From positions 1-9,746 of the forward strand of contig JANXWN010000289.1 of the NCBI GenBank assembly GCA_025351125.1: a stretch of 9,746 bases of DNA. The letters run 5' to 3'. Shown in pieces: positions 1 to 7,374 of the stretch. The stretch comes from Caulobacteraceae bacterium (GTDB lineage: Bacteria; Pseudomonadota; Alphaproteobacteria; Caulobacterales; Caulobacteraceae). The notes under the pieces were generated by a model that ran no database searches, had not been told where the DNA came from, and saw only the letters and a list, made by a program, of their open reading frames with translations. Positions within the stretch are counted from its first letter, which is position 1. Each line of letters begins with the position of its first letter. The position numbers were made by a program, and so were the translations under genes.

Positions 1-247
1 CGGGCGCATCGCGTAACGGTCGCACCAAAATGGGTTGGATCACGCCCCGCTCGCGAATCGACTCGGCCAGTTCGTCGAGGGATTCGCGGGCAAACTCGCG
101 GCGTGGCTGCTCGGGATTGCGCCGAATGGTTTCGATGGGCAAATCCAAAGCACCCGAGGCCTCCCGCGCCTCCGGCATCGTCGCCGTCCGCGCCTCGTCA
201 AGCAAGGCCGATATGCCGCGGCCCAATCCCCGGCGACCTTCCGCCAT
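1..247 (-). CDS. parB: Chromosome partition protein ParB, N-terminal part (cut by window edge)
   Basis: ParB is the CTP-dependent DNA clamp that loads at parS and spreads along nearby DNA, and it stimulates the ParA ATPase to segregate the origin. Only the first 82 codons are present. The N-terminus MAEGRRGLGRGISALL is the typical ParB opening and resembles the ParA-interacting segment. It is followed by PIETIRRNPEQPRREF and LAESIRERGVIQPILVRP, the start of the ParB/Spo0J nuclease-like (CTP-binding) domain. The CTP-binding box motifs and the DNA-binding helix-turn-helix lie outside the window. I chose the ATG at 247 because the ribosome site AAGGAGG (254-260) sits six bases from it. The other ATG, at 253, directly abuts that site. 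The gene follows parA by 11 bases, so the two form one operon. Identity is secure; the C-terminal part is unseen. Confidence 0.95.
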   Translation of the reverse strand, partial: MAEGRRGLGRGISALLDEARTATMPEAREASGALDLPIETIRRNPEQPRREFARESLDELAESIRERGVIQPILVRPLRDAP

Positions 248-253
248 TGTCAT

Positions 254-260
254 CCTCCTT
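254..260 (-). promoter_or_regulatory. Strong Shine-Dalgarno site of parB
   Basis: On the minus strand the sequence reads AAGGAGG, a near-perfect anti-16S match. Its first two bases are the last two of the parA stop codon (TAA at 261-259). It lies six bases before the ATG at 247 and none before the ATG at 253, so it decides the parB start. It is the clearest ribosome site in the window. Confidence 0.85.
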
Positions 261-1056
261 AAACGCTTTCCACGCTGGTGCGGCGCGCCTGCCGTTCACG
301 CGCGATCACTTCCTTGGCCAATTGCAAATAGGCTTGGCTGCCGGCGCATCTCAAATCGTAAATCAGAGCCGGTTTGCCAAATGACGGCGCCTCGGAGACC
401 CGTACATTGCGCGGAATCACCGTCTGATAAACCATATCGCCAAAATGTCGGCGCACGTCCTTCGCCACGTGCGCCGACAATCCGCTGCGGCGATCAAACA
501 TAGTCAGCACGACACCCTGAAGCTCAAGCCCCGGATTAAGCGTCACCCGCACCCGCTCGATGGTGCGCAGCAAGTGCGTCAGCCCCTCCAAAGCAAAGAA
601 TTCACATTGCAGAGGCACGAAGACAGCGTCCGCCGCCGCCATGGCGTTGAGCGTCAGCAGATTGAGCGACGGCGGGCAATCGATCAGCACGTAATCGCAG
701 TTTCCGGCGGCGCGGACGGTATCGAGCGCGTCCTTCAATTTGAACGTGCGGCGCGGATGCTGCGATAGCTCCAGTTCCACCCCGGCCAAATCCGGGTCGG
801 ACGCAACAAGCGACAAGCCGGGCACAAGCGTCGGAATGACCGCCTCGGCGATCGGATAATTTTCCATCAGGACATCATAAAGAGTGCGCTTACGCAGGGC
901 CGCCGGCACGCCAAGGCCGGTTGAGGCATTGCCCTGCGGATCGGAGTCGATGAGCAAGACCCGCTCCCCCACAGCCGCTAGGGCCGTGCCGAGGTTGATC
1001 GCGGTTGTGGTTTTCCCCACGCCGCCTTTCTGATTGGCGACGGCCATCACCCGCAT
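259..1056 (-). CDS. parA: Chromosome partition ATPase ParA (Soj type)
   Basis: ParA binds DNA non-specifically as an ATP dimer and is released by ParB bound at parS, which moves the duplicated origins apart. The 265-residue protein has the deviant Walker A motif KGGVGKTT (10-17) with its signature lysine K10. It also has Walker A' LLIDSDPQGNAS (34-45) and Walker B DYVLIDCPPS (121-130). The length and the short N-terminus with no helix-turn-helix extension fit a chromosomal ParA rather than a large plasmid type. The ATG at 1056 overlaps the end of rsmG by ten bases. An in-frame ATG at 1047 (TGATG with the rsmG stop) is an alternative that would remove three residues. An AGAGG about ten bases upstream mildly favours 1056. 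A 13-bp perfect inverted repeat lies in codons 193-204 and is listed separately. Confidence 0.98.
   Translation of the reverse strand: MRVMAVANQKGGVGKTTTAINLGTALAAVGERVLLIDSDPQGNASTGLGVPAALRKRTLYDVLMENYPIAEAVIPTLVPGLSLVASDPDLAGVELELSQHPRRTFKLKDALDTVRAAGNCDYVLIDCPPSLNLLTLNAMAAADAVFVPLQCEFFALEGLTHLLRTIERVRVTLNPGLELQGVVLTMFDRRSGLSAHVAKDVRRHFGDMVYQTVIPRNVRVSEAPSFGKPALIYDLRCAGSQAYLQLAKEVIARERQARRTSVESV
446..479. repeat. 13-bp perfect inverted repeat inside parA
   Basis: The left arm TGTCGGCGCACGT (446-458) is the exact reverse complement of the right arm at 467-479, with an 8-base loop (459-466). It covers parA codons 193-204. The core contains CACGT/ACGTG but no parS match. In parA mRNA it would form a very stable hairpin. 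No T tract follows it on either strand, so it is not a simple terminator. Confidence 0.8.
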
Positions 1057-1727
1057 GTCGTGCGCCTCTTCGTCATAACCACCGGTTTTGCCGCCGCGAT
1101 GCGGGGTATCGCCACCAAGCGACCGCGCGGGTCGCTCAAACTATCGCGGAGATTCGGCTCGAACCGCCAGCGTTTTCGCGCCGCGACGATTTCGGATTGA
1201 ACGTCAGCCCCTTTTAAAAATAGACCGCGCGCGCCGCGGTCGAAAAACGATTGCGAAAAGCCCAAGAGTCGCTCTAAAGGCGCGCAGGCGCGGGCGGTGA
1301 CCACATCGACCGATAGTTTTAGCGACTCGGCGCGAGCGTTGTGCACCGTCGCCGGCAAATCCAGCCGCACTACCACCTCGCTTAGAAAGCGGCATCGCTT
1401 CAGCATACTCTCCACCAAATGCACCCGGGCGTCCGGCCGGCCTTTGAGCAAAATCGCCAAAATTATCCCAGGCAGGCCCGCGCCCGACCCCAGGTCGGCC
1501 CATACCGTCGCCTCGCGCTCGAACCACAGCAGCTGCGCGCTGTCGACGAAATGCCGGGACCAGAAATCGTCCAGGGTTGAGGCCCCGACAAGCTTGAGCG
1601 ACGCATTGGCGGTCAGCAACATGTCGTGGTACCGCGCGACGTCGGCCAGCCGCCCCGGCGTCGCCCCCACCACGTCCGCAAACTCAGGCGGCGCAACGAA
1701 GCGCTCAAGCGGCGCGACGGCGGACAT
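1047..1727 (-). CDS. rsmG: 16S rRNA (guanine-N7) methyltransferase RsmG
   Basis: RsmG (GidB) makes m7G at G527 (E. coli numbering) of 16S rRNA using S-adenosylmethionine; its loss gives low-level streptomycin resistance in other bacteria. The 226-residue reading has the Rossmann SAM motif [10 protein letters not shown] (78-87), the second-strand acidic motif [13 protein letters not shown] (103-115), TARACAPL (144-151) and FLKG (170-173). The upstream segment [10 protein letters not shown] (58-67) is the family's RH-x-x-DS signature. The frame stays open upstream to 1907, but that part lies inside mnmG and has no family similarity, so I start at the ATG at 1727. This overlaps the mnmG end by 23 bases. 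No strong ribosome site is visible, which suggests coupling to mnmG translation. The TGA stop overlaps the parA start. Confidence 0.96.
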   Translation of the reverse strand: MSAVAPLERFVAPPEFADVVGATPGRLADVARYHDMLLTANASLKLVGASTLDDFWSRHFVDSAQLLWFEREATVWADLGSGAGLPGIILAILLKGRPDARVHLVESMLKRCRFLSEVVVRLDLPATVHNARAESLKLSVDVVTARACAPLERLLGFSQSFFDRGARGLFLKGADVQSEIVAARKRWRFEPNLRDSLSDPRGRLVAIPRIAAAKPVVMTKRRTTCG

Positions 1728-3570
1728 GCGATAAAAGGGCGGTGATGGCGCCAGGGGTGACGCCCTCGATCCGCGCCGCTTGGCCCAGGGTGCGCGGGCG
1801 AACGGTGCTAAGTTTCTCGCGCACCTCGTGCGACAACCCACCCATGGCGAGGTAGTCAAGATCCGCGGGGAGGGCCAAGCCTTCATCACGCCGGAACAGG
1901 GCGACATCCGCGTCCTGGCGGTCCAGATAGCCGTGATACGCAGAGTCGATCTCTATTTGCTCACGCGCAAACGCCGGCCAAGCTCTGATCTGCGGCCAAA
2001 TTCGCGCCAAATCGTCAAATCCAATGCTCGGAAAGGCGAGCAATTGCGTGACGTCGCGCCTTTGTCCGTCGGCTCCCACTTTCAGCCCTGCCTTCGCCGC
2101 CGCCGAGGGGGTCAAGGTCAAGGACGCCGCTTCCCCGCGGGCCTGCGTCAACGCCGCCGCCTTCGCCGCCCACGCCTGCCTGCGCTTCACTCCCACGCAC
2201 CCAACACCGTCCGCGCGTGTCGTTAGCCTTTGATCGGCGTTGTCGGCGCGCAGGCGCAAGCGAAATTCCGCTCGGCTGGTGAACATTCGATAGGGCTCCG
2301 TCACGCCGCGCGTCACCAAGTCATCAACCATAACGCCGATATAAGCTTCGTCGCGGCCGAGCGTGACGCCGTCCTCGCCGCCGGCGAAGCGCGCGGCATT
2401 CAGTCCCGCCATCAGCCCTTGCGCCCCGGCCTCCTCGTACCCGGTCGTGCCATTGATCTGACCGGCAAGATAAAGACCCGCCAAACGCTTGACGCCGAGG
2501 CTCGGGTTCAGCTCGCGTGGATCGACATAATCGTATTCGATAGCGTAGCCGTGCCGCATGACTTGCACCTCCTCGAGCCCAGGAATGGTGCGCAAAAATG
2601 CGTCCTGCGTCGCCGCGGAGAGCGATGTCGATATGCCGTTGGGATAGACCGTCGGATCGTCCAACCCCTCCGGTTCCAGAAAAATTTGGTGACCGTCGCG
2701 ATCGGGAAAACGCACCACCTTATCCTCGATGGATGGGCAATAGCGCGGTCCACGCCCCGCCAGCTTTCCGCCATAGACAGCGGATTCAGCAAGGCGCCCG
2801 CCGATGATCTTGTGCGTTTCGGCGGTCGTCGCCGTCACGCCACAGGCGATCTGTCGGGTCACAATTTTATCGGTCAGAAACGAAAACGGGATCGGCGGCG
2901 TATCACCTTCCTGCATGGCCAAGCCGGCCCAATCGATTGTCCGACCATCTAGACGCGGCGGGGTGCCGGTCTTCAAGCGACCCATTGTCATACCCAGGCC
3001 ATAGAGGCGCGACGCCAGCGCAATCGACGGCGCGTCGCCCTCCCGACCCGCCCCCATCCGCTCGTCGCCGCGATGAATCACGCCGTTTAAAAATGTCCCT
3101 GTCGTCAGCACCACCGCGGCGGCGCGATATTGTTCGCCGCTCGCCCCGACCACCCCGACCACCCGCTCGCCGTCGACCACGAGGTCTTCCGCAGCGTCGG
3201 CGCGCGGGTGCAAATTTGGCTGAAAGATCAAGAGGCCAAACATGGCCTTGCGATACAACGCACGGTCAATTTGCGCGCGTGGGCCGCGCACCGCCGGCCC
3301 GCGCGACGCGTTCAGCATGCGAAACTGAATTCCCGCCGCATCAGCGGCGCGGCCCATCAAGCCGTCCATGGCGTCGATCTCGCGGACCAGATGGCCCTTT
3401 CCCAAGCCGCCGATCGCCGGGTTGCATGACATCTCCCCGATCGTGTGCAGCTTATGCGTCAAAAGCAGCGTCCGCGCGCCGGTCCGCGCCGACGCGGCGG
3501 CGGCCTCACATCCTGCGTGTCCGCCGCCGATGACGATCACGTCCCACGTTTTACTGGAGGGTGTTGGCAA
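1705..3570 (-). CDS. mnmG: tRNA uridine-5-carboxymethylaminomethyl synthesis enzyme MnmG, FAD-dependent
   Basis: MnmG (GidA) works as a complex with MnmE to install cmnm5/nm5 groups on wobble U34 of certain tRNAs, using FAD, NADH and methylene-tetrahydrofolate. The FAD-binding motif [15 protein letters not shown] is at residues 10-24. SCNPAIGG (48-55), [11 protein letters not shown] (274-284) and [17 protein letters not shown] (369-385) are family signatures. C49 and C278 correspond to the two functionally important cysteines of E. coli MnmG. The start is uncertain: the first in-frame Met is residue 47, inside the fold, so the start must be non-ATG. I favour TTG at 3570 (621 residues, close to the family's usual 620-630). 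TTG at 3648 would add 26 residues with no family similarity. Neither has a strong ribosome site. The gene lies between mnmE and rsmG, with parS just upstream. Confidence 0.97.
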   Translation of the reverse strand: MPTPSSKTWDVIVIGGGHAGCEAAAASARTGARTLLLTHKLHTIGEMSCNPAIGGLGKGHLVREIDAMDGLMGRAADAAGIQFRMLNASRGPAVRGPRAQIDRALYRKAMFGLLIFQPNLHPRADAAEDLVVDGERVVGVVGASGEQYRAAAVVLTTGTFLNGVIHRGDERMGAGREGDAPSIALASRLYGLGMTMGRLKTGTPPRLDGRTIDWAGLAMQEGDTPPIPFSFLTDKIVTRQIACGVTATTAETHKIIGGRLAESAVYGGKLAGRGPRYCPSIEDKVVRFPDRDGHQIFLEPEGLDDPTVYPNGISTSLSAATQDAFLRTIPGLEEVQVMRHGYAIEYDYVDPRELNPSLGVKRLAGLYLAGQINGTTGYEEAGAQGLMAGLNAARFAGGEDGVTLGRDEAYIGVMVDDLVTRGVTEPYRMFTSRAEFRLRLRADNADQRLTTRADGVGCVGVKRRQAWAAKAAALTQARGEAASLTLTPSAAAKAGLKVGADGQRRDVTQLLAFPSIGFDDLARIWPQIRAWPAFAREQIEIDSAYHGYLDRQDADVALFRRDEGLALPADLDYLAMGGLSHEVREKLSTVRPRTLGQAARIEGVTPGAITALLSHVRRRAA

Positions 3571-3663
3571 AATCGAAGGTCTCGCGAGCGCGTGAGCGGC
3601 GTCTATAGCGCGGGGGCGCCAGATGGTCGAGCCGCGTTGGACGATCAACGATCCCCGTCGCGT

Positions 3664-3679
3664 TGTTTCACGTGAAACA
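3664..3679. promoter_or_regulatory. parS: parS centromere site (ParB-binding palindrome)
   Basis: TGTTTCACGTGAAACA is a perfect 16-bp palindrome and matches the widely conserved chromosomal parS consensus at every position. It lies in the gap between the mnmE stop (3685-3687) and the mnmG start, so it does not disturb a protein. parA and parB are 2.6-3.4 kb away, and the putative origin is about 6 kb away on the other side. That is where alphaproteobacterial parS sites usually cluster. I found no second full match in the window. Confidence 0.96.
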
Positions 3680-3684
3680 GGCCA

Positions 3685-5025
3685 TCACTTGCCGATGCAA
3701 AACGTCGCGAACAGGCCATCCAAAACGTCCTCCACACCCACTCGTCCGGTAATCCGCTCAAGCGCGCGCGCGGCCAGACGGACGTCTTCAGCCGCAAGCT
3801 CGGGTTGAGGTAGGTTCGAAAGTGCACGGCTCAGGTCAGCGCGGGCCAACGTCAGTTGCGTGACGTGACGCGCCCGCGTGGCCGCGGGAAATTCGGCGCC
3901 CCCCGAGGCGTCCACGACGCGCGCCTGAAGACCATCCAAGACCTTGGCCCCTCGGTCCAAATTCACCGCAATATCGATCGTCTCCAACCCGTTTATCGCA
4001 CAAAAGCTTCGCGCCTCCGCACCGTCGCCGCTTTCCGCCAAATCCATTTTATTGAATACGCCAATATCGCCGACGCGAACCAGAGGCGTCGAAGCGCGCC
4101 AGCCGCCGTCAGAGGCGGCGCGATCAATCACCCAAAGCCGCAAATCAGCGTCATCGGCCCAAGCCCGCGCGCGACGAATGCCTTCGACTTCGATCTCGTC
4201 GCGCCCTGTGCGCAAACCCGCCGTGTCGGCCAAAATCACGCGGTATCCGGCTACGGTGAGGTGGGTTTCGATTATGTCGCGCGTCGTTCCCGGCGTCGAC
4301 GTGACGATGGCGCCGTCGTGATCGGAAAGTGCGTTGAAAAGACTACTCTTTCCGGCATTTGGCGCGCCAATGATGGCCACGCGGTAGCCGTCACGCACCC
4401 GCAGGCCGCTTTGCGCCCGCGCGAGGGCCTCGTCGACCTCGGCGCGCAATTGCTCAACCTTCGCGCCTGCTTCCGCAACCACCTCAGGTGGCAAATCCTC
4501 GTCGGGAAAATCGACTGCGGCCTCCAGCCGCACCAAAACTTCCACCATCCGCGATCGCCAGTCTTCGTGGCGCCGACTGAGAGCGCCGCCCAACTGCTCC
4601 AGGGCTTGCCGAGCCTGGCGCGTGGTTTCCGCCTCGACTAAATCGGCGACGGCTTCGGCTTGTCCCAAGTCGAGCTTGCCGTTTTCGAATGCTCGCCGCG
4701 TAAATTCGCCCGGTTGCGCGAGCCGGAGACCCTCGGCTATCAGAGCCCGGGTGACGCCATCGATGACCGCCGCGCCGCCGTGAAGGCTCAGCTCGGCGCA
4801 GTCTTCGCCCGTATAGCTATCTGGTCCCGGGAACCAAAGCACTAGCGCCTGATCGAGCACCGTTCCATCACTATCCCGCAACCTCCGCACCGTCGCCCGA
4901 CGCGGCTTGGGGGGGCTTCCGCTCAGGGCGCGTAGAGCCGTCAAGGCGTCAGGGCCCGATAGTCGCAACACCGCGACGGCGGCGCGCCCCGGCGCCGTCG
5001 CCAGAGCAAAGATGGTGTCGGTCAT
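3685..5025 (-). CDS. mnmE: tRNA modification GTPase MnmE
   Basis: MnmE (TrmE) is the GTPase partner of MnmG in wobble-uridine modification; it binds a formyl- or methylene-tetrahydrofolate and dimerises through its G domains. The 446 residues begin [21 protein letters not shown], the folate-binding N-terminal domain. A helical region follows. The inserted G domain has P-loop GAPNAGKS (220-227), switch I GTTRD (246-250), DTAG (267-270) and NKMD (325-328). The C-terminal CIGK (443-446) is the invariant C-x-G-K tail. The open frame extends 29 codons further upstream into the preceding gene, but the family start and the AAGGGGGG just before it support the ATG at 5025. ATGA overlaps the stop of the small gene upstream. 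A 9-bp inverted repeat (4973-4981 with 4993-5001) lies about 24 bases after the start and might influence translation. Confidence 0.98.
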   Translation of the reverse strand: MTDTIFALATAPGRAAVAVLRLSGPDALTALRALSGSPPKPRRATVRRLRDSDGTVLDQALVLWFPGPDSYTGEDCAELSLHGGAAVIDGVTRALIAEGLRLAQPGEFTRRAFENGKLDLGQAEAVADLVEAETTRQARQALEQLGGALSRRHEDWRSRMVEVLVRLEAAVDFPDEDLPPEVVAEAGAKVEQLRAEVDEALARAQSGLRVRDGYRVAIIGAPNAGKSSLFNALSDHDGAIVTSTPGTTRDIIETHLTVAGYRVILADTAGLRTGRDEIEVEGIRRARAWADDADLRLWVIDRAASDGGWRASTPLVRVGDIGVFNKMDLAESGDGAEARSFCAINGLETIDIAVNLDRGAKVLDGLQARVVDASGGAEFPAATRARHVTQLTLARADLSRALSNLPQPELAAEDVRLAARALERITGRVGVEDVLDGLFATFCIGK

Positions 5026-5270
5026 CCCCCCTTTGGCGTCGCCGCCGCCGCCATCGCCGAAGTCATCAGCTTGCGAAACTGGTCGGTGGCCTGACCGCCG
5101 AAGCTCATCCAAGACTTCATCAACTCATCGGGCGCCGTCATCGCCACACCGGCGTCGATGCGCGATTTCATTTCTTCGACCAGATGATTGTTCAGCCCTT
5201 CGAGATCCGGCAGACCCAAGAACGAACGCGCCTCCTTAGGCGTGCAATCTACCTCGAGCTTTACCTTCAT
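5022..5270 (-). CDS. Small conserved protein, DUF6489-like, function unknown
   Basis: This gives an 82-residue protein, [21 protein letters not shown] at its start, then an amphipathic helical stretch (LVEEMKSRI) and a [17 protein letters not shown] segment with an alanine-rich end. From memory the opening D-CTP-EAR-FLGLP and the W-x-x-x-GGQA segment match DUF6489, a family seen in alphaproteobacteria beside mnmE. No catalytic motif, signal peptide or membrane segment is visible. The ATG at 5270 has a GGAG eight bases upstream; a GTG one codon earlier is a poorer choice. It starts 18 bases after the rho stop, and its TGA overlaps the mnmE ATG as ATGA, so it is probably co-transcribed with rho and coupled to mnmE. 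The position suggests a housekeeping accessory role, but I cannot say which. Confidence 0.85.
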   Translation of the reverse strand: MKVKLEVDCTPKEARSFLGLPDLEGLNNHLVEEMKSRIDAGVAMTAPDELMKSWMSFGGQATDQFRKLMTSAMAAAATPKGG

Positions 5271-5288
5271 CACGACGGCTCCAACGCA

Positions 5289-6665
5289 TTAGGTATTCAT
5301 CGACTGGAAGAAGTCGGCATTGTTCTTGGCATTACGCAGCTTATCGAGCAAGAATTCGATCGCATCCTGCGGGCCCATCGGATTGAGAATCCGACGCAGA
5401 ACGAAGGTCTTTTGCAGCTGATCCTTCGGGGTGATCAGTTCTTCCTTGCGGGTGCCCGATTTGAGCACGTCAATGGCCGGATAGATCCGCTTGTCGGCGA
5501 CCTTACGGTCCAGGATGATTTCCGAATTACCCGTGCCCTTGAACTCTTCGAAAATCACTTCGTCCATCCGGCTGCCGGTATCGATCAGAGCCGTGGCGAT
5601 GATGGTCAGCGAGCCGCCCTCTTCGATATTTCGCGCGGCGCCGAAGAAGCGCTTCGGCTTTTGCAGCGCATTGGCGTCCACGCCGCCGGTCAACACTTTG
5701 CCCGATGACGGTACGGTCGTATTGTAGGCGCGCCCCAGCCGGGTGACGGAGTCGAGCAGGATCACCACGTCGCGCTTGTGCTCCACCAAGCGTTTAGCTT
5801 TTTCTATTACCATTTCAGCAACTTGCACGTGTCGGACGGCGGGCTCGTCGAAGGTGGAGGAAATCACTTCGCCGCGCACGGTGCGTTGCATGTCGGTGAC
5901 TTCTTCGGGCCGTTCATCGATCAAAAGCACGATGAGATAGGAATTGGGGTGATTGGCGGCAATCGACTTGGCGATATTCTGCAGCATTACCGTCTTACCC
6001 ACGCGCGGCGGAGCGACGATCAAACAGCGCTGACCCTTACCCAACGGCGCGACGATGTCGATCACTCGCCCCGAGCGGTCTTTCAACGTCGGATCGTCGA
6101 TCTCCATCGTCATCCGCTCTTCGGGATAGAGCGGCGTGAGGTTGTCGAAATGCACCTTGTGGCGCACGTTCTCCGGGTTTTCGAAATTGACCAGATCGAC
6201 CTTTACCAGGGCGAAATAGCGCTCGCCCTCGCGCGGCGCGCGAATGCCGCCATCAACGGTATCGCCCGTGCGTAGACCGAATTTGCGAATTTGCGAGGGA
6301 CTCACATAGATGTCGTCGGGGCCCGGCAGGTAATTGGCTTCCGGGCTCCGCAGGAACCCGAACCCATCCTGCACAACGTCCAACGTGCCGGAGCCGAAAA
6401 TCTCAACGCCCTCTTCGGCTGACGCCTTGAGGATGGCGAACATCATGTCCTGTTTGCGCATCGCGTTGGCGTTTTCGATGTCGAACTGCTCGGCGAAAGC
6501 AAGCAGGTCGGCGGGCGACTTTTCCTTGAGTTCCTGCAGGGACATGCGGGTGATGCCCATGGCGGTGACGGTTTTGCCCGCTTCGGTGGGCTCGTTCGCC
6601 TCGTCGACAGCCGCATTATCAGGGGCCGACGCCGGGTCGGTTTCAATGTCCAGTGTGTCTGACAT
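5289..6665 (-). CDS. rho: Transcription termination factor Rho
   Basis: Rho is the hexameric RNA helicase that ends transcription at unstructured C-rich RNA. The 458 residues begin with an acidic, probably disordered extension of about 35 residues not found in the 419-residue E. coli protein. Next come the Rho N-terminal helical domain ([20 protein letters not shown], 41-60) and a cold-shock-like RNA-binding domain with the RNP1-type GFGFLR (101-106). The ATPase core has Walker A APPRVGKT (218-225), Walker B VILLD (301-305), the Q-loop [15 protein letters not shown] (325-339) and R-loop residues around EFKGTGN (374-380). No key element is missing. The ATG at 6665 is preceded only by a weak GAGA ribosome site. 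A 274-base leader with hairpins lies upstream and could allow self-regulation. The DUF6489-like gene follows after 18 bases. Confidence 0.99.
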   Translation of the reverse strand: MSDTLDIETDPASAPDNAAVDEANEPTEAGKTVTAMGITRMSLQELKEKSPADLLAFAEQFDIENANAMRKQDMMFAILKASAEEGVEIFGSGTLDVVQDGFGFLRSPEANYLPGPDDIYVSPSQIRKFGLRTGDTVDGGIRAPREGERYFALVKVDLVNFENPENVRHKVHFDNLTPLYPEERMTMEIDDPTLKDRSGRVIDIVAPLGKGQRCLIVAPPRVGKTVMLQNIAKSIAANHPNSYLIVLLIDERPEEVTDMQRTVRGEVISSTFDEPAVRHVQVAEMVIEKAKRLVEHKRDVVILLDSVTRLGRAYNTTVPSSGKVLTGGVDANALQKPKRFFGAARNIEEGGSLTIIATALIDTGSRMDEVIFEEFKGTGNSEIILDRKVADKRIYPAIDVLKSGTRKEELITPKDQLQKTFVLRRILNPMGPQDAIEFLLDKLRNAKNNADFFQSMNT

Positions 6666-6939
6666 GGATATTCTAATCTCTTGAAAATCGGAGAGGTCCG
6701 GGCGGAAGTTCGGCCGGATCAGGCTGCCGCCGGCGCGGACGATCTTAATGAGCGCGGCGGCTATGGTTTAGTCGGGGGAGAACCGCGCTCTGCCCCTTTT
6801 GAGGCGGCGCCGTCCTAACGAGGCGGGATCGCGCGGCTAATCACCGCGCGCTATTCTTATCGGACCACAACGGGAAACGGAGGTCAAGGGTCCGTGGAAT
6901 CCGATCGAGAGCTGATCGCTCATACGCGGCGCGCGAGTT
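6666..6939 (-). promoter_or_regulatory. Non-coding region upstream of rho: probable promoter and leader
   Basis: This is the only internal gap of real size in an otherwise tightly packed gene string, so rho probably has its own promoter here. On the minus strand there is a TTGACC at 6887-6882 and a GATAAG at 6861-6856. Their 20-base spacing is too long for a good sigma-70 promoter, so I treat this as weak. Downstream are two possible hairpins: CGCGCGG/CCGCGCG (6830-6850), and GCCGCCG (6726-6732) with CGGCGGC (6755-6761). No intrinsic terminator with a T tract is seen after hemJ. No small gene is convincing. Confidence 0.4.
6830..6850. repeat. Hairpin in the rho leader
   Basis: CGCGCGG (6830-6836) and CCGCGCG (6844-6850) form a perfect 7-bp stem around a 7-base loop. 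No T run follows in either direction, so it is not a standard terminator. Lying between the possible promoter and rho, it may be part of an attenuator or an RNA-stability element. Confidence 0.5.
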
Positions 6940-7374
6940 TCACCCGGCAAATTTCGTTGTCACCGATAAGACGATCACGATAGCGGCGATAAACGGTAGC
7001 TCGTTGGACATGCGCCAGAAGCGTTTGGAGCGGTCGCGGCCGCCGGCGGCGAAGGCCTTGCGGGCGGTGGCGAGGAAGTGGTGCCACCAAAGCAGGAAGG
7101 CGACGCCGCACAGCTTCACGAGCATCCACGGGGTTTTGAGGATGGCATAACCGTCCTGCCAAACCAGCACGCCACCGAGAATCACGACGGCGACCATCGC
7201 TGGGTTCATAATGATGCGTAGAAGTTTTCGCTCCATAACCTGAAAAGTTTCGTCCATCTCTGAGCCGGCGGCCGCCCCGGTATGGTAGGCGAACAGACGT
7301 GGTAGGTAGAGTAGACCCGACATCCAGGCGATCACGGCGAGAATGTGCAGGCCCAGAACGATATTGTGGATCAT
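6940..7374 (-). CDS. hemJ: Protoporphyrinogen IX oxidase HemJ (membrane protein)
   Basis: HemJ (UPF0093/CopD-like) oxidises protoporphyrinogen IX to protoporphyrin IX in bacteria without HemG or HemY, and passes electrons to the membrane. The 144-residue protein shows about four hydrophobic membrane segments (roughly 3-24, 55-72, 82-103, 125-141). It carries the family signature H10-I-L-A-V-I-A-W with MSGLLYLPRLFAYH (18-31). H10 and H31 are candidate heme or proton-handling residues, and RMSNELP (121-127) near the end is also typical. The frame is open further upstream inside hemH, but the ATG at 7374 opens the family's N-terminus and overlaps the hemH TGA as ATGA. GGAGAGGGAAG lies just upstream. 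Its place after hemH fits its pathway role. Confidence 0.92.
   Translation of the reverse strand: MIHNIVLGLHILAVIAWMSGLLYLPRLFAYHTGAAAGSEMDETFQVMERKLLRIIMNPAMVAVVILGGVLVWQDGYAILKTPWMLVKLCGVAFLLWWHHFLATARKAFAAGGRDRSKRFWRMSNELPFIAAIVIVLSVTTKFAG

Noticed and set aside
1728..1907. 60-residue N-terminal extension of RsmG
   Set aside because: It is the mnmG coding region read in another frame; the RsmG family begins at about the ATG at 1727.
2230..2952. 240-codon open frame on the plus strand opposite mnmG
   Set aside because: It lies wholly antisense to an unmistakable gene, its translation shows no recognisable motif, and long antisense frames are common in GC-rich coding DNA.
4359..4370. 12-bp perfect palindrome TTGGCGCGCCAA in mnmE (and CGGTCGCGACCG at 8108-8119 in hemH)
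   Set aside because: Palindromes of 12 bp are expected by chance a few times in a GC-rich 10-kb window, and the first encodes the invariant P-loop.
3856..4641. 261-codon open frame on the plus strand opposite mnmE
   Set aside because: It is antisense to the conserved MnmE folate, helical and G domains, has no family motif and no convincing ribosome site.
5026..5112. 29-residue N-terminal extension of MnmE
   Set aside because: The family starts at [10 protein letters not shown], with a purine-rich ribosome site just upstream; the extension is a shadow of the DUF6489-like gene.
6830..6850. Rho-leader hairpin as an intrinsic terminator after hemJ
   Set aside because: No T tract follows the stem in the direction of transcription.
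6856..6887. TTGACC and GATAAG as the rho promoter
   Set aside because: The 20-base spacing is outside the usual 16-18 range, so I do not list it as a promoter.
6937..6952. Half parS (GTTTCAC) at the end of hemJ
   Set aside because: Only the left half matches; the right half differs at most positions.
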